A stretch of DNA of 64,000 nt from JAHEZL01 sp046074525. GTDB lineage: Bacteria > Bacteroidota > Bacteroidia > Flavobacteriales_C > GCA-002722245. The stretch covers positions 138,548-202,547 of the forward strand of contig JBJTOK010000038.1 in assembly GCA_046074525.1 (NCBI GenBank), read 5' to 3'. The position numbers and the translations under genes were made by a program. The notes beneath the pieces are model-generated. The model ran no database searches, was not told the origin of the DNA, and saw only the letters and a program-made list of their open reading frames with translations. This document shows, in pieces, positions 17,332-26,055 of this stretch (position 1 is its first letter; every line of letters begins with the position of its first letter).

Positions 17332-19977
17332 ATGAATTTCAACAACTTTACCATAAAAGCACAGGAAGCCATTCAACGGGCTCAGCAAATTGCCATGGAA
17401 AAAGGAAACCAGGCAATTGAAAACGGACACATCATCAAAGGGATTTTTGAAGTAGATGAAAACGTGACTCCCTTTCTGTTGAAAAAACTGGGAATCAATG
17501 ACGCTATTATTAAACAGGCCTTGGACAAAATCATCGACTCCTATCCTAAGGTGAGCGGCGGCAATCAAACCATTGGTCGCTTTGCCATGGAAGGTCTCAA
17601 CAAGGCACAAAACCTTATTAAGGAGTTCAAAGACGAATACGTTTCCATTGAGCATTTGCTACTAGGAATTATCTCCACGAAAGACAATGCAGCTCAGTTA
17701 CTCAAAGACATGGGCGTGAAGGAAAATGAACTCAAGCAAGCCATTCTTGAATTACGTAAAGGCGAAAGAGTAACTTCCCAAAGTCAGGAAGAAACGTATA
17801 ACTCCCTCAATAAATACGCTAAAAATTTAAACGCACTGGCCAAGGAAGCAAAGCTTGACCCGGTGATTGGCCGGGATGATGAAATCCGTCGTGTATTACA
17901 GATTTTATCACGAAGAACAAAGAACAATCCGATACTGATTGGTGAGCCAGGTGTTGGTAAAACAGCCATTGCCGAAGGGATTGCGCATCGTATCATCAAT
18001 GGCGACGTGCCTGAAAACCTGAAGGATAAAACATTGTATTCTCTCGATATGGGAGCGCTTATCGCCGGGGCAAAATACAAAGGGGAATTTGAAGAAAGAC
18101 TCAAGGCCGTAGTGAAAGAAGTGACATCTGCGGAAGGACAAATTATTTTGTTCATTGATGAAATCCACACTTTGGTTGGTGCCGGAGGTGGTGGTGAAGG
18201 TGCCATGGACGCCGCCAATATTCTCAAACCTGCTTTAGCAAGAGGTGAGCTGCGTGCTATTGGCGCCACTACACTCAATGAATACCAAAAGTATTTCGAA
18301 AAAGACAAAGCACTGGAGCGCCGCTTCCAGAAAGTAAATGTTGATGAACCTTCTACTGAAGATGCTATTTCTATATTGCGCGGACTCAAAGAACGCTATG
18401 AAAATCACCATAAAGTGCAAATCAAGGACGAAGCAATTATCGCTGCTGTAGAGCTTTCGCAACGATATATCACCGACCGCTTCCTGCCCGATAAAGCCAT
18501 CGACCTTATTGACGAAGCCGCTTCAAAACTACGCATGGAAATCAACTCTAAACCTGAAGAATTGGATGAGCTGGAAAGAAAAATCATGCAATTGGAAATT
18601 GAGCGCGAAGCCATTAAACGTGAAGGAGACGAAGCTAAATCGGCCCGACTTTCAGAAGAACTGGCCAATTTAGGCGAGCAAAGAAACAGTTTGAAAGCCA
18701 AATGGGAATCTGAAAAAAGTATTGTAGAAACCATTCAGAAAGCCAAAGAAAAAATAGAACACCTGAAACTTGAAGCCGAACAGGCAGAGCGTTCAGGAAA
18801 TTACGGACTGGTGGCTGAAATCCGCTATGGCCGAGTGAAAGAAGCCGAAGCCGAACTGGAAAACGGCAAGAAAAAACTGGGCGAATTGCAACATTCTTCC
18901 AAGATGATTAAGGAGGAAGTAGACAGCGAAGAAATTGCTGATGTGGTGAGTAAATGGACAGGAATTCCTGTTCAGAAAATGGTGGAAAGTGAAGTACAGA
19001 AACTGCTCCGCCTCGAAGATGAATTACACAAAACCGTGATCGGCCAGGAAGAAGCGATTCAGGCTATCGCCGATGCCGTACGCCGTAACCGCGCTGGTTT
19101 GCAGGATGTCAACCGACCAATAGGCTCCTTCATTTTCCTTGGTACCACCGGTGTTGGTAAAACCGAATTAGCAAAGGCACTTTCAGATTATCTCTTCAAC
19201 GACCGCAACGCTATGGTGCGTATCGACATGAGTGAGTATCAGGAAAAACACGCTGTGTCACGCCTCGTTGGCGCACCTCCGGGATACGTGGGTTATGAAG
19301 AAGGCGGTCAACTTACAGAAGCTGTGCGCAGAAAACCTTATTCGGTAGTGCTTCTCGATGAGATTGAAAAAGCGCATCCTGATGTTTTCAACATCTTATT
19401 ACAAGTGCTGGATGATGGTCGCCTGACCGACAACAAAGGTCGCGTGGTGAACTTCAAAAACACAATCATCATCATGACTTCCAACCTTGGAGCCCATATT
19501 ATACAGGCCAACTTTGCCGATTTGAAAAACAAAAAAATCGACAAAGTGATGGAGCAAACCAAAACCGAAGTATTTGAAATGCTGCGTCAAACCATCCGTC
19601 CGGAGTTCCTCAACCGTATTGATGAAACTATTCTGTTCGCTCCATTGAGCAAGAGTAATATTCATGGCATTGTTAAAATACAGTTGCGTCACCTGGAAGA
19701 GCGACTTGCTCACCAGGGCATCACAATGGAAGCAAGTGAATTTGCACTCGATGCTCTTTCGGAAAAAGGTTATGATCCTCAGTTTGGTGCGCGTCCGCTC
19801 AAAAGAGTTATACAGCGTGATGTACTGAATGAGCTCTCAAAAGAAATATTGAGAGGCAATATCAAACCACATTCCCATATCCTGCTGGATATTTTCGATG
19901 ACAAATTTGTCTTTAGAAATAAGGATCTTGAAAAACTCAAAGAACTCGTTGATGAAACAGAAAAAGGTAAGAAGTAA
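17332..19977 (+). CDS. clpB: ATP-dependent chaperone ClpB
   Basis: 881 residues, full length for ClpB. It is a hexameric AAA+ disaggregase that works with DnaK to rescue aggregated proteins after stress. It has an N-terminal Clp_N double domain (1-150), a first AAA+ module with Walker A GEPGVGKT (204-211) and Walker B IILFIDEIHT, a long coiled-coil M domain (about 400-530; E/K-rich), and a second AAA+ module with Walker A GTTGVGKT (604-611) and VVLLDEIEKAHPDVF. The presence of the M domain separates it from ClpA and ClpC. An intrinsic terminator follows at once, so it is monocistronic. Confidence 0.98.
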   Translation: MNFNNFTIKAQEAIQRAQQIAMEKGNQAIENGHIIKGIFEVDENVTPFLLKKLGINDAIIKQALDKIIDSYPKVSGGNQTIGRFAMEGLNKAQNLIKEFKDEYVSIEHLLLGIISTKDNAAQLLKDMGVKENELKQAILELRKGERVTSQSQEETYNSLNKYAKNLNALAKEAKLDPVIGRDDEIRRVLQILSRRTKNNPILIGEPGVGKTAIAEGIAHRIINGDVPENLKDKTLYSLDMGALIAGAKYKGEFEERLKAVVKEVTSAEGQIILFIDEIHTLVGAGGGGEGAMDAANILKPALARGELRAIGATTLNEYQKYFEKDKALERRFQKVNVDEPSTEDAISILRGLKERYENHHKVQIKDEAIIAAVELSQRYITDRFLPDKAIDLIDEAASKLRMEINSKPEELDELERKIMQLEIEREAIKREGDEAKSARLSEELANLGEQRNSLKAKWESEKSIVETIQKAKEKIEHLKLEAEQAERSGNYGLVAEIRYGRVKEAEAELENGKKKLGELQHSSKMIKEEVDSEEIADVVSKWTGIPVQKMVESEVQKLLRLEDELHKTVIGQEEAIQAIADAVRRNRAGLQDVNRPIGSFIFLGTTGVGKTELAKALSDYLFNDRNAMVRIDMSEYQEKHAVSRLVGAPPGYVGYEEGGQLTEAVRRKPYSVVLLDEIEKAHPDVFNILLQVLDDGRLTDNKGRVVNFKNTIIIMTSNLGAHIIQANFADLKNKKIDKVMEQTKTEVFEMLRQTIRPEFLNRIDETILFAPLSKSNIHGIVKIQLRHLEERLAHQGITMEASEFALDALSEKGYDPQFGARPLKRVIQRDVLNELSKEILRGNIKPHSHILLDIFDDKFVFRNKDLEKLKELVDETEKGKK

Positions 19978-19980
19978 ACA

Positions 19981-20011
19981 AAAGCCCCGTATAAAGCGGG
20001 GCTTTGTTTTT
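19981..20011 (+). terminator. Terminator after clpB
   Basis: AAAGCCCCG (19981-19989), a 7-base loop, CGGGGCTTT (19997-20005), then GTTTTTT. A perfect 9-bp stem with a T-tract, four bases after the clpB stop. Confidence 0.92.
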
Positions 20012-20052
20012 TATCCTTCTTTCTTATATCTTCAAATTATAAACTACCTCAC

Positions 20053-20529
20053 ATGAAAAAACTTCTTTTGTATTCCATACCGGTTTTCATCTCCCTTTCC
20101 TTTGCACCGAGAAACACGGATCATTGTGATTGCGCGTTTTCCATCTCCGATATGGAAGAAGCCATGAAAGACCCTGAAAAAGTAACTTGCCTTGATTTAG
20201 GCATGAAGAAACTAAAAGTGGTGCCGGCAGATATTGCCAAACTTTCCAATCTGGAATGCCTCGACTTATCCTTCAACCAGATTCCCTCTCTTCCCGAATC
20301 CTTTATATCACTAACCAAATTGAAATACATCAATCTTGATGGCACCCGCTACATGGCTAAAATGCCTCCGGTATTAGCCAAACTGCCAAGCCTCAAAAGA
20401 GTTGATGCCAAGGACCATCCGGAATGGAGCGCCGCCACAAAAGATGCTGGAGTAAAATTGCTTCCGGGTGTGAATGTGGTATATGAAGAGCCTGCTGAAA
20501 CGGAGGTTGATGTTCCGACGACAAAGTAA
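20053..20529 (+). CDS. Small secreted leucine-rich-repeat protein
   Basis: 158 residues with a signal peptide (LLLYSIPVFISLSFA). The mature part has about three to four leucine-rich repeats: VTCLDLGMKKLKVVPADIAKL, LECLDLSFNQIPSLPESFISL, LKYINLDG, then LPSLKRVDAKD. This is the LxxLxLxxNxIxxLP pattern of bacterial LRR proteins, which usually bind other proteins. A CDC motif soon after the signal peptide could form a disulfide. No enzyme domain is seen. It is a short, self-contained gene between the clpB terminator and a convergent peptidase gene. Confidence 0.75.
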   Translation: MKKLLLYSIPVFISLSFAPRNTDHCDCAFSISDMEEAMKDPEKVTCLDLGMKKLKVVPADIAKLSNLECLDLSFNQIPSLPESFISLTKLKYINLDGTRYMAKMPPVLAKLPSLKRVDAKDHPEWSAATKDAGVKLLPGVNVVYEEPAETEVDVPTTK

Positions 20530-20553
20530 TATAAAATGATATTAACAAGTCCA

Positions 20554-20578
20554 GTCATACTGAACTTGTTTCAGAAGT
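20554..20578. repeat. Single REP-like half element
   Basis: GTCATACTGAACTTGTTTCA and following AGAAGT resemble the dispersed GTCATnCTGAACTTGTTTCAG repeat often seen between Bacteroidota genes. Only one arm is present, and it abuts the stop of the convergent M23 peptidase gene. The family assignment is from memory of the motif. Confidence 0.45.
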
Positions 20579-21546
20579 TACTGACTCACCTTCAGCTTCA
20601 TTCCAGCCGTAAGATGCGTTTTCTTATTGATGCTGTTCCAGTCGCAAAGCTGCTTAACTGTTACACCATATTGGGTAGCTACTTTATACAAGTAATCCCC
20701 ACCTTTTACCGTATGGAAAACAGTCCCGACAGGATACGCCGCAAAACCTGCTTTGGTCTTTTTCACCACTACAGTTTCACTTAAAATCTGCTTTTTATTA
20801 AGGTCGATAATGAAGCGCGGATTAACAGGATAGCCCTTAAATCTCATTTCAAAATGAAGATGCGCACCTCTTGAGCGACCTGTATTTCCCCCTTTACCAA
20901 TGAGCTGACCTGGGTCAACCATATCCCCTGGCTTTACCAGTATCTTGGATAAATGAGCATATACAGTTTCAAATCCATTGTAATGACGGATCACCACCAC
21001 ATTGCCAAAGCTACCATAGCGCTTGGCCACGCGCACCATACCCCGGAAAGCTGATACTACAGGATCGCCTGTATTGAGAGCGATATCAATACCGTTATGC
21101 ATCTTGCCATCGCGGTAACCATATAATGAAGTAATGATTCCGTTGACTGGCATAACAAATCCGCAACCATTTAGTTTATCCACCAGGTCACAGGTATAAG
21201 TTGTATCCGTTAAAGGAAGTTCAGCAGCATGTACATTAGGATTTTCAGTATCCCATAATTCATACAAATCATGTGATGGTGGATTGGTATCGATAGCCAC
21301 TTCATAAAAAGACTCGCTTGCCAGTCGCTTATTCAAGGCATCCAACACACAATAAGAAATAGTATCCCCATTCAGAAGGGAGTCGACGAGGTAAACTAAT
21401 TTTTCTTTACTAAGTTGCGATTGCTGAATCATATTTACGAGAGCTTCTTCGTCCTTTTCGGCAGCAGACTTATCGAGTCCACCTGAGGCCGAAGCAAACA
21501 AAAAGAGTCCCAGTATTATAAATATGTTCTTTAAATAAAATCGCAT
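20578..21546 (-). CDS. M23 metallopeptidase with C-terminal LysM domain
   Basis: 322 residues. A signal peptide (IFIILGLFLFASASGG) leads to a region without known domain. Residues about 130-230 are a peptidase M23 (LytM/lysostaphin-like) domain: zinc ligands in KMHNGIDIAL (HxxxD) and AHLHFEMR (HxH), with the typical GNVVVIRHYNGFETVYAHL. The C-terminal 45 residues (HTVKGGDYLYKVATQYGVTVKQL) are a LysM peptidoglycan-binding domain. All zinc ligands are present, so it is probably an active cell-wall endopeptidase rather than a degenerate NlpD/EnvC activator. Confidence 0.92.
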   Translation of the reverse strand: MRFYLKNIFIILGLFLFASASGGLDKSAAEKDEEALVNMIQQSQLSKEKLVYLVDSLLNGDTISYCVLDALNKRLASESFYEVAIDTNPPSHDLYELWDTENPNVHAAELPLTDTTYTCDLVDKLNGCGFVMPVNGIITSLYGYRDGKMHNGIDIALNTGDPVVSAFRGMVRVAKRYGSFGNVVVIRHYNGFETVYAHLSKILVKPGDMVDPGQLIGKGGNTGRSRGAHLHFEMRFKGYPVNPRFIIDLNKKQILSETVVVKKTKAGFAAYPVGTVFHTVKGGDYLYKVATQYGVTVKQLCDWNSINKKTHLTAGMKLKVSQ

Positions 21547-21620
21547 TATTCCCTGTTAAGTTTTTTATCAAGGGTCGACAAGATAGAAAAACATTATTTA
21601 ACGAGCAAGCCGTTGAGCAA

Positions 21621-23267
21621 TTATTTCACAGTGAGACTGTAAACAGAACTGTTCCAGAGAGTTATCCCAACATCATCATTCAAGCCAAAAATAAGTTTGT
21701 ACTCTCCTTTTTCAGGAATAGCAGGGATTTCAAATGGAATTCTACTTCCTGAAACCAGATCATTTTCCATGATTTTAGCCACTGTAAAACGGAATTCTTT
21801 ATCCTTTCCTTTTACCACCACCCCTATTTCCATTGGGATGGTATCATAGCGCAAACTGTCGCCCCATTGATTTTTCACAGTTAAGGCACCCTTAAGCACC
21901 TGTCCGGAAGCCTGTTCAAAATCCCTTTTCGACAGCATCAACTGCACATACCCATAAGATTTAAAGTCCTCTTCCTTAAGATAATAAACCCCCTCTCCTT
22001 CAAGTTTTTGTGCAGTAGCAAAAGGATCTGTCCCTACTATCATCACCGTCTTCCCTTGCAGATCTTTTTGGATAGGCCATTTATCGAATTGATTTCTTCG
22101 GTACCAGAAGGAATTAATAGAAAAGGAAGGCACTCCATAATAGAAGCTGTACTTGGAAGGTTTCTGATAAGTATTTAAAAACACCACCGGCAGATCACCT
22201 GCTACCTGACGTACTTTCGGGAAAAATTCCTTATCGCGGTAAAACTGTTTTACAAAGCCAAACTTAAGTACATCGTTAGGAAACATCAATGCAATCCTGA
22301 AAACCACAAGAACAGAAACCGAGAAATAAGCAAGTGTCTTCCAGCCTCTTGCGAGATCTGTTTTTTCGAGAACGCCATGCACAAAGAGGAGCATCGGTAG
22401 ATAAGCTATCGCCCCCCAGTTCGCTTCAATAAAAGTGCGGAAGGAAAACACAAGAAAAAAGAACAAAACCAGGATGGCCGTCCACTTCATTGTCTTATTA
22501 AAGGGAGAAACGACTTGTCCCGAAAACCTAAAGAAAAGCAAAAACAACAAGGGACCGCAAAAAGCCATCTGCCCCAGCAAATACTCGTAAGTAAAGCGAA
22601 ACTCATAGTTTCTGTTAACCCTATCCACCAGGTGATACTGTAATGATGGATAATCGTTTTGCACCTGCCACCATATATGAGGCACGAACAACAACAAAGC
22701 AATGAACGTGGTAAGCCAGAAAGATTTTCGGGCCAGCAACTTCAAATTAGGTAGAAGTGTAAATACAATCAGCAATATGCCATGATACTTACTGTACATC
22801 ATCAGCGATGCAACGAGCCCCAACAACAAGGTGTTTTTAAGGGAATCCTTTTCCAGGTAGCACTTAAATAACCAAAGATACAAGGCACCAAAAAACATGA
22901 GTGGTACATCAGGCGCCGAAATGAATCCGAAGGCATGAAAGGCCGGCACCGATAAAAACAAAAGAAACATTAAGCCCACCTTTCTGAACTCAGTGATACA
23001 GAATAATACACACAAAGAGAGAGAGGAAAAAAGCACTGTAAAAAGGCGGATTCCAGCTTCTGCAGGTAAAAGCCAACCACCAGCTTTGATCATCAGAGCT
23101 ATCATCGGAGGATGATCGAAATAACCCCAATCCAGAAACTTGGCAAACAACCAGTAATAAGCTTCGTCCTCGGCCAGATCAGTGAAAGCCGATAACATCA
23201 TATTGAAAACAAACCACGTCACCGCAAAGATCAGCGCCCATTGTTTGTTGGATATTTTCTCTTTCAT
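21621..23267 (-). CDS. GT-C family (GT39/ArnT-like) glycosyltransferase
   Basis: 548 residues with around ten membrane helices and a soluble C-terminal domain. The first periplasmic loop shows the GT-C signature DLAEDEAYYWLFAKFLDWGYFDHPP, with the acidic pair ahead of the YYW motif and the FDHPP conserved in PMT/ArnT-like enzymes. Such proteins transfer sugars from polyprenyl-phosphate donors to lipids or proteins on the outer side of the inner membrane. The acceptor is unknown. The last 150 residues look like beta-rich periplasmic sequence. It stands alone, divergent from a WD40 gene. Confidence 0.88.
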   Translation of the reverse strand: MKEKISNKQWALIFAVTWFVFNMMLSAFTDLAEDEAYYWLFAKFLDWGYFDHPPMIALMIKAGGWLLPAEAGIRLFTVLFSSLSLCVLFCITEFRKVGLMFLLFLSVPAFHAFGFISAPDVPLMFFGALYLWLFKCYLEKDSLKNTLLLGLVASLMMYSKYHGILLIVFTLLPNLKLLARKSFWLTTFIALLLFVPHIWWQVQNDYPSLQYHLVDRVNRNYEFRFTYEYLLGQMAFCGPLLFLLFFRFSGQVVSPFNKTMKWTAILVLFFFLVFSFRTFIEANWGAIAYLPMLLFVHGVLEKTDLARGWKTLAYFSVSVLVVFRIALMFPNDVLKFGFVKQFYRDKEFFPKVRQVAGDLPVVFLNTYQKPSKYSFYYGVPSFSINSFWYRRNQFDKWPIQKDLQGKTVMIVGTDPFATAQKLEGEGVYYLKEEDFKSYGYVQLMLSKRDFEQASGQVLKGALTVKNQWGDSLRYDTIPMEIGVVVKGKDKEFRFTVAKIMENDLVSGSRIPFEIPAIPEKGEYKLIFGLNDDVGITLWNSSVYSLTVK

Positions 23268-23288
23268 TTGCAGTAAAAATAAGTATTA

Positions 23289-24197
23289 TTGTCTATGCAA
23301 CTGGAGAAAATTTTCGAGCTAATCGGTCATAGCGCATCAGTGTACGCGCTGGAGAAAGGACTGAATGGCAATGAAATTTTTTCAGGCAGCGGCGATAAAA
23401 TCGTCACCGCGTGGGATACCGAAAAGCAGAGCAATATCTCTTTCACGATAAAAACCAACTCCCCCGTTATTGCACTAAAGCATATCGAAAAACATAAGCT
23501 ATTGCTGGTCGGACTATTCAACGGAAATCTCCATGTTATCAACACCCAGGATAAAAAAGAAGTGAAATTCCTGCCTTACCATAAAGAGGGTGTTTTCCAT
23601 ATCGAATACGACGAGAAAAGCGATCGCATTTTTTTGCTGAGTGGAGATGGAACAGTATCGGCTTGGGACAGCAACTTCAAGCCGATCAAGGCTCTTGCAC
23701 TGGGCAGCGACAAAATTCGATCCATGAGCATTCATAAGGATTTAAACCTGGCCGCTTTCGCCACCGGCGACGGACTAATTAAAATCATGAAGCTTTCCAA
23801 CTTTGAGATCACCTATGAAATTCCTGCCCACGACAAGGTGAACGTGGTGAAATTTCATCCCGAAAAAAAAGTATTGATGAGTGGCGGGAAAGACGCTTTC
23901 CTGAAAGTCTGGAACATAGAACACCAATACCAAAATATCATTTCCATACCTGCACACAATTGGGCGATTTATGGCATTGAATTCAGCAGCGACAACAAAC
24001 ATTTTATCACCTGTAGTCGCGATAAAACCATTAAACTATGGGATGCAAAAACACTGGATTTACTGGAGCGCGTCGACTACAAATCACATCGCGGACATAC
24101 CCATTCGGTGAATTGTATTTACTGGCCTGAAGGAAAAGATTATTTCATTTCAGGAGGCGACGACAAGCGAATCATCGGCTGGAAACTCAGGAGCTGA
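23289..24197 (+). CDS. WD40 repeat protein
   Basis: 302 residues with no signal peptide, so likely cytoplasmic. Seven WD-type units can be followed, the clearest being SGSGDKIVTAWDTE, LLSGDGTVSAWDSN, MSGGKDAFLKVWNIE, ITCSRDKTIKLWDAK and ISGGDDKRIIGWKL, so the whole protein is one seven-bladed propeller. These propellers are protein-interaction platforms; no enzymatic domain is attached. Its last 11 bases overlap the convergent gene on the other strand. Confidence 0.88.
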   Translation: MSMQLEKIFELIGHSASVYALEKGLNGNEIFSGSGDKIVTAWDTEKQSNISFTIKTNSPVIALKHIEKHKLLLVGLFNGNLHVINTQDKKEVKFLPYHKEGVFHIEYDEKSDRIFLLSGDGTVSAWDSNFKPIKALALGSDKIRSMSIHKDLNLAAFATGDGLIKIMKLSNFEITYEIPAHDKVNVVKFHPEKKVLMSGGKDAFLKVWNIEHQYQNIISIPAHNWAIYGIEFSSDNKHFITCSRDKTIKLWDAKTLDLLERVDYKSHRGHTHSVNCIYWPEGKDYFISGGDDKRIIGWKLRS

Positions 24198-24576
24198 AGC
24201 GCTTGAGCACTATCGTTCCTGTATTTCCTTTATTGTCCTTATAAGAACCCCGTAAAGTATTTCCATCAGGAGATAAAGTTAGCTCATGCACCCCCTCCGT
24301 GGCCCAGCCACTGATCTTTTGAGTCACTTTTACATTATATACAATAGTACGCCCCTTGAGCTTTCCTTTGCCGGTTTCAACAAATGACTGCCCCTCCCAC
24401 TCTAAATAATGACTAAACTTGATTTGATTCCCGTCCTGGGAAATGATTGCGTAACAGTTAGAGAATGAAGTACCACAGGAGTCCTGCCATAATCCGTTTA
24501 AATTCAGTTTATCCTGAGCATTGGCAAAAAGAGCCAAAAAGAAAAATAAAATGAATAGCGCTCCAAATTTTCGCAT
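24187..24576 (-). CDS. Small secreted hypothetical protein
   Basis: 129 residues with a signal peptide (FGALFILFFFLALFANAQ). The mature domain is a short beta-rich unit with LNGLWQDSCGTSFSNCYAII near the start and HELTLSPDGNTLRGSYKD near the end, reminiscent of small lipocalin-like or DUF-type folds that begin with GxW. Two cysteines could form a disulfide. No function can be named. Its 3' end overlaps the WD40 gene by 11 bases. Confidence 0.7.
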   Translation of the reverse strand: MRKFGALFILFFFLALFANAQDKLNLNGLWQDSCGTSFSNCYAIISQDGNQIKFSHYLEWEGQSFVETGKGKLKGRTIVYNVKVTQKISGWATEGVHELTLSPDGNTLRGSYKDNKGNTGTIVLKRFSS

Positions 24577-24604
24577 ACCTTTAACTGGTTGTTAGTAGTA
24601 AATA

Positions 24605-25225
24605 ATGTTTTCTGAATTTGTTTTAAAACTCAAAAATGCCCTGCAAAATCCACTTCCCGGAAGAGAAGTGCAAGTCCGCATGGCCCCCTATCACGACAAA
24701 GTAAAGGAAAAATTTAAAACCAGAACAGAAAAACCTAAAACAGCTTGTGTTTTGATTTTGATTTATCCGGTAAACAACATTCCACATCTTGTACTGATGC
24801 GCCGACCGAGTTACGACGGTCACCATAGCGGACAAATCAGCTTTCCCGGAGGAAAACACGAAAACGACGAAAGTTATGACTACACAGCTTTACGTGAAGC
24901 AAAAGAAGAGCTAAGCATAGTTCCTGAAAAAGTAGAAATCATCGGTGAGCTGTCTACCTTATTCATCCCACCAAGCAATTTTGAAGTACTGCCTTTTATT
25001 GGCATCACCAAAGAAAGACCCCTATTTGCAAAGGATCCGAAGGAAGTCGATGAAATTATTGAAATTGATCTTCCCTATATTTTATCTGACTCTTCGATAA
25101 AAGAAAGACAAATGACTTTAGCAGCAGAATTCGATTTTAATGTTCCTTATTTTGACATAAAGGATCAGGTGGTTTGGGGCGCTACGGCGATGATATTGTT
25201 TGAGCTGAAGGAGGTGTTGAAATAG
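24605..25225 (+). CDS. Nudix hydrolase, CoA pyrophosphatase type
   Basis: 206 residues. A perfect Nudix box GX5EX7REUXEEXXU spans residues 83-105 (Gly83, Glu89, Arg97-Glu98, Glu101-Glu102). Just before it the sequence LMRRPSYDGHHSGQISFPGG matches the extended signature of the CoA diphosphatase (NudL/Pcd1) subgroup. It probably hydrolyses CoA or its derivatives to 4'-phosphopantetheine and 3',5'-ADP. It is divergent from the small secreted gene and convergent with mazG. Confidence 0.9.
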   Translation: MFSEFVLKLKNALQNPLPGREVQVRMAPYHDKVKEKFKTRTEKPKTACVLILIYPVNNIPHLVLMRRPSYDGHHSGQISFPGGKHENDESYDYTALREAKEELSIVPEKVEIIGELSTLFIPPSNFEVLPFIGITKERPLFAKDPKEVDEIIEIDLPYILSDSSIKERQMTLAAEFDFNVPYFDIKDQVVWGATAMILFELKEVLK

Positions 25226-25248
25226 CTTATCAATCACTGCCCTTCTCC

Positions 25249-25278
25249 TTTAGAGGCGGAAGATTTTCCGTCTCTAAA
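25249..25278. terminator. Convergent hairpin between Nudix gene and mazG
   Basis: TTTAGAGGCGGAA and TTCCGTCTCTAAA form a 13-bp stem with one G-U wobble and a GATT loop, placed between two convergent stop codons. Neither strand shows a T-tract directly after it, so it may act as an RNA 3'-end stabiliser rather than a classical terminator. Confidence 0.55.
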
Positions 25279-25290
25279 AGACCAATCAAA

Positions 25291-26055
25291 TCAACCTTTT
25301 TTCGCCCGTTGCCAAATGGCCTCCATCTCATTCAAAGTCATTTCCTTTAAAGATTTTCCCTGAGCTGCGGCTTCTTTTTCTATAAATGAAAAACGGGAAA
25401 TGAATTTACGATTGGTTTTTTCTAAGGCATCTTCGGGATTGATCCCCACAAAACGGGCGTAATTCACCAAAGAGAACAACACATCTCCAAACTCCTCTTC
25501 CATCTTTTCCTGATTGTTTTTACCCTCTTCTTCCTGAAACTCTTTGATTTCTTCCTGGAATTTATCCCACACCTGCGACTTATTGTCCCAATCGAAGCCC
25601 ACACCTTTGGCTTTATCCTGAACACGGATAGCTTTCACCAAAGCCGGCAATGAAGAAGGAACTCCCTCCAGCACTGATTTCTTGCCTTCTTTAAGCTTCA
25701 GTTGTTCCCAGTTTCTTTTTACATCTTCCTCATTTTCCACCTTCACATCACCATAAATATGAGGATGGCGATGAATGAGTTTATCACAAACGGTATTGAG
25801 CACATCGGCCACATCAAATTCCTTGGTTTCGGAAGCGATGCGGGAATAAAACACCAAATGAAGAAAGAGATCGCCCAGCTCGCCTTTGATTTGCGACATA
25901 TCGTTTTGCAAAATAGCATCACAAAGCTCATAAGTCTCCTCAATGGTTAGATGTCGCAATGATTCGATGGTTTGTTTTTTATCCCATGGACATTGCTCCC
26001 GCAATTCATCCATGATGGTCAGCAGCCTTTGGAAGGCCTGGAGTTTTTCATTCAT
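25291..26055 (-). CDS. mazG: Nucleoside triphosphate pyrophosphohydrolase MazG
   Basis: 254 residues, two MazG domains as in E. coli. It hydrolyses NTPs to NMP and PPi and helps remove non-canonical or excess nucleotides. The first domain shows REQCPWDKKQTIESLRH, the EETYELCDAI metal-binding EExxE motif and GELGDLFLHLVFYSR (ExxD). The second has EIKEFQEEEG and EFGDVLFSLVNYARF. Its ATG overlaps the apbE stop (shared bases at 26055), so the two genes form an operon. Confidence 0.95.
   Translation of the reverse strand: MNEKLQAFQRLLTIMDELREQCPWDKKQTIESLRHLTIEETYELCDAILQNDMSQIKGELGDLFLHLVFYSRIASETKEFDVADVLNTVCDKLIHRHPHIYGDVKVENEEDVKRNWEQLKLKEGKKSVLEGVPSSLPALVKAIRVQDKAKGVGFDWDNKSQVWDKFQEEIKEFQEEEGKNNQEKMEEEFGDVLFSLVNYARFVGINPEDALEKTNRKFISRFSFIEKEAAAQGKSLKEMTLNEMEAIWQRAKKG

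Noticed and set aside
25249..25278. Classical rho-independent terminator between nudix gene and mazG
   Set aside because: The stem is good, but no T-tract follows on either strand, so I list it only as a convergent hairpin with moderate confidence.
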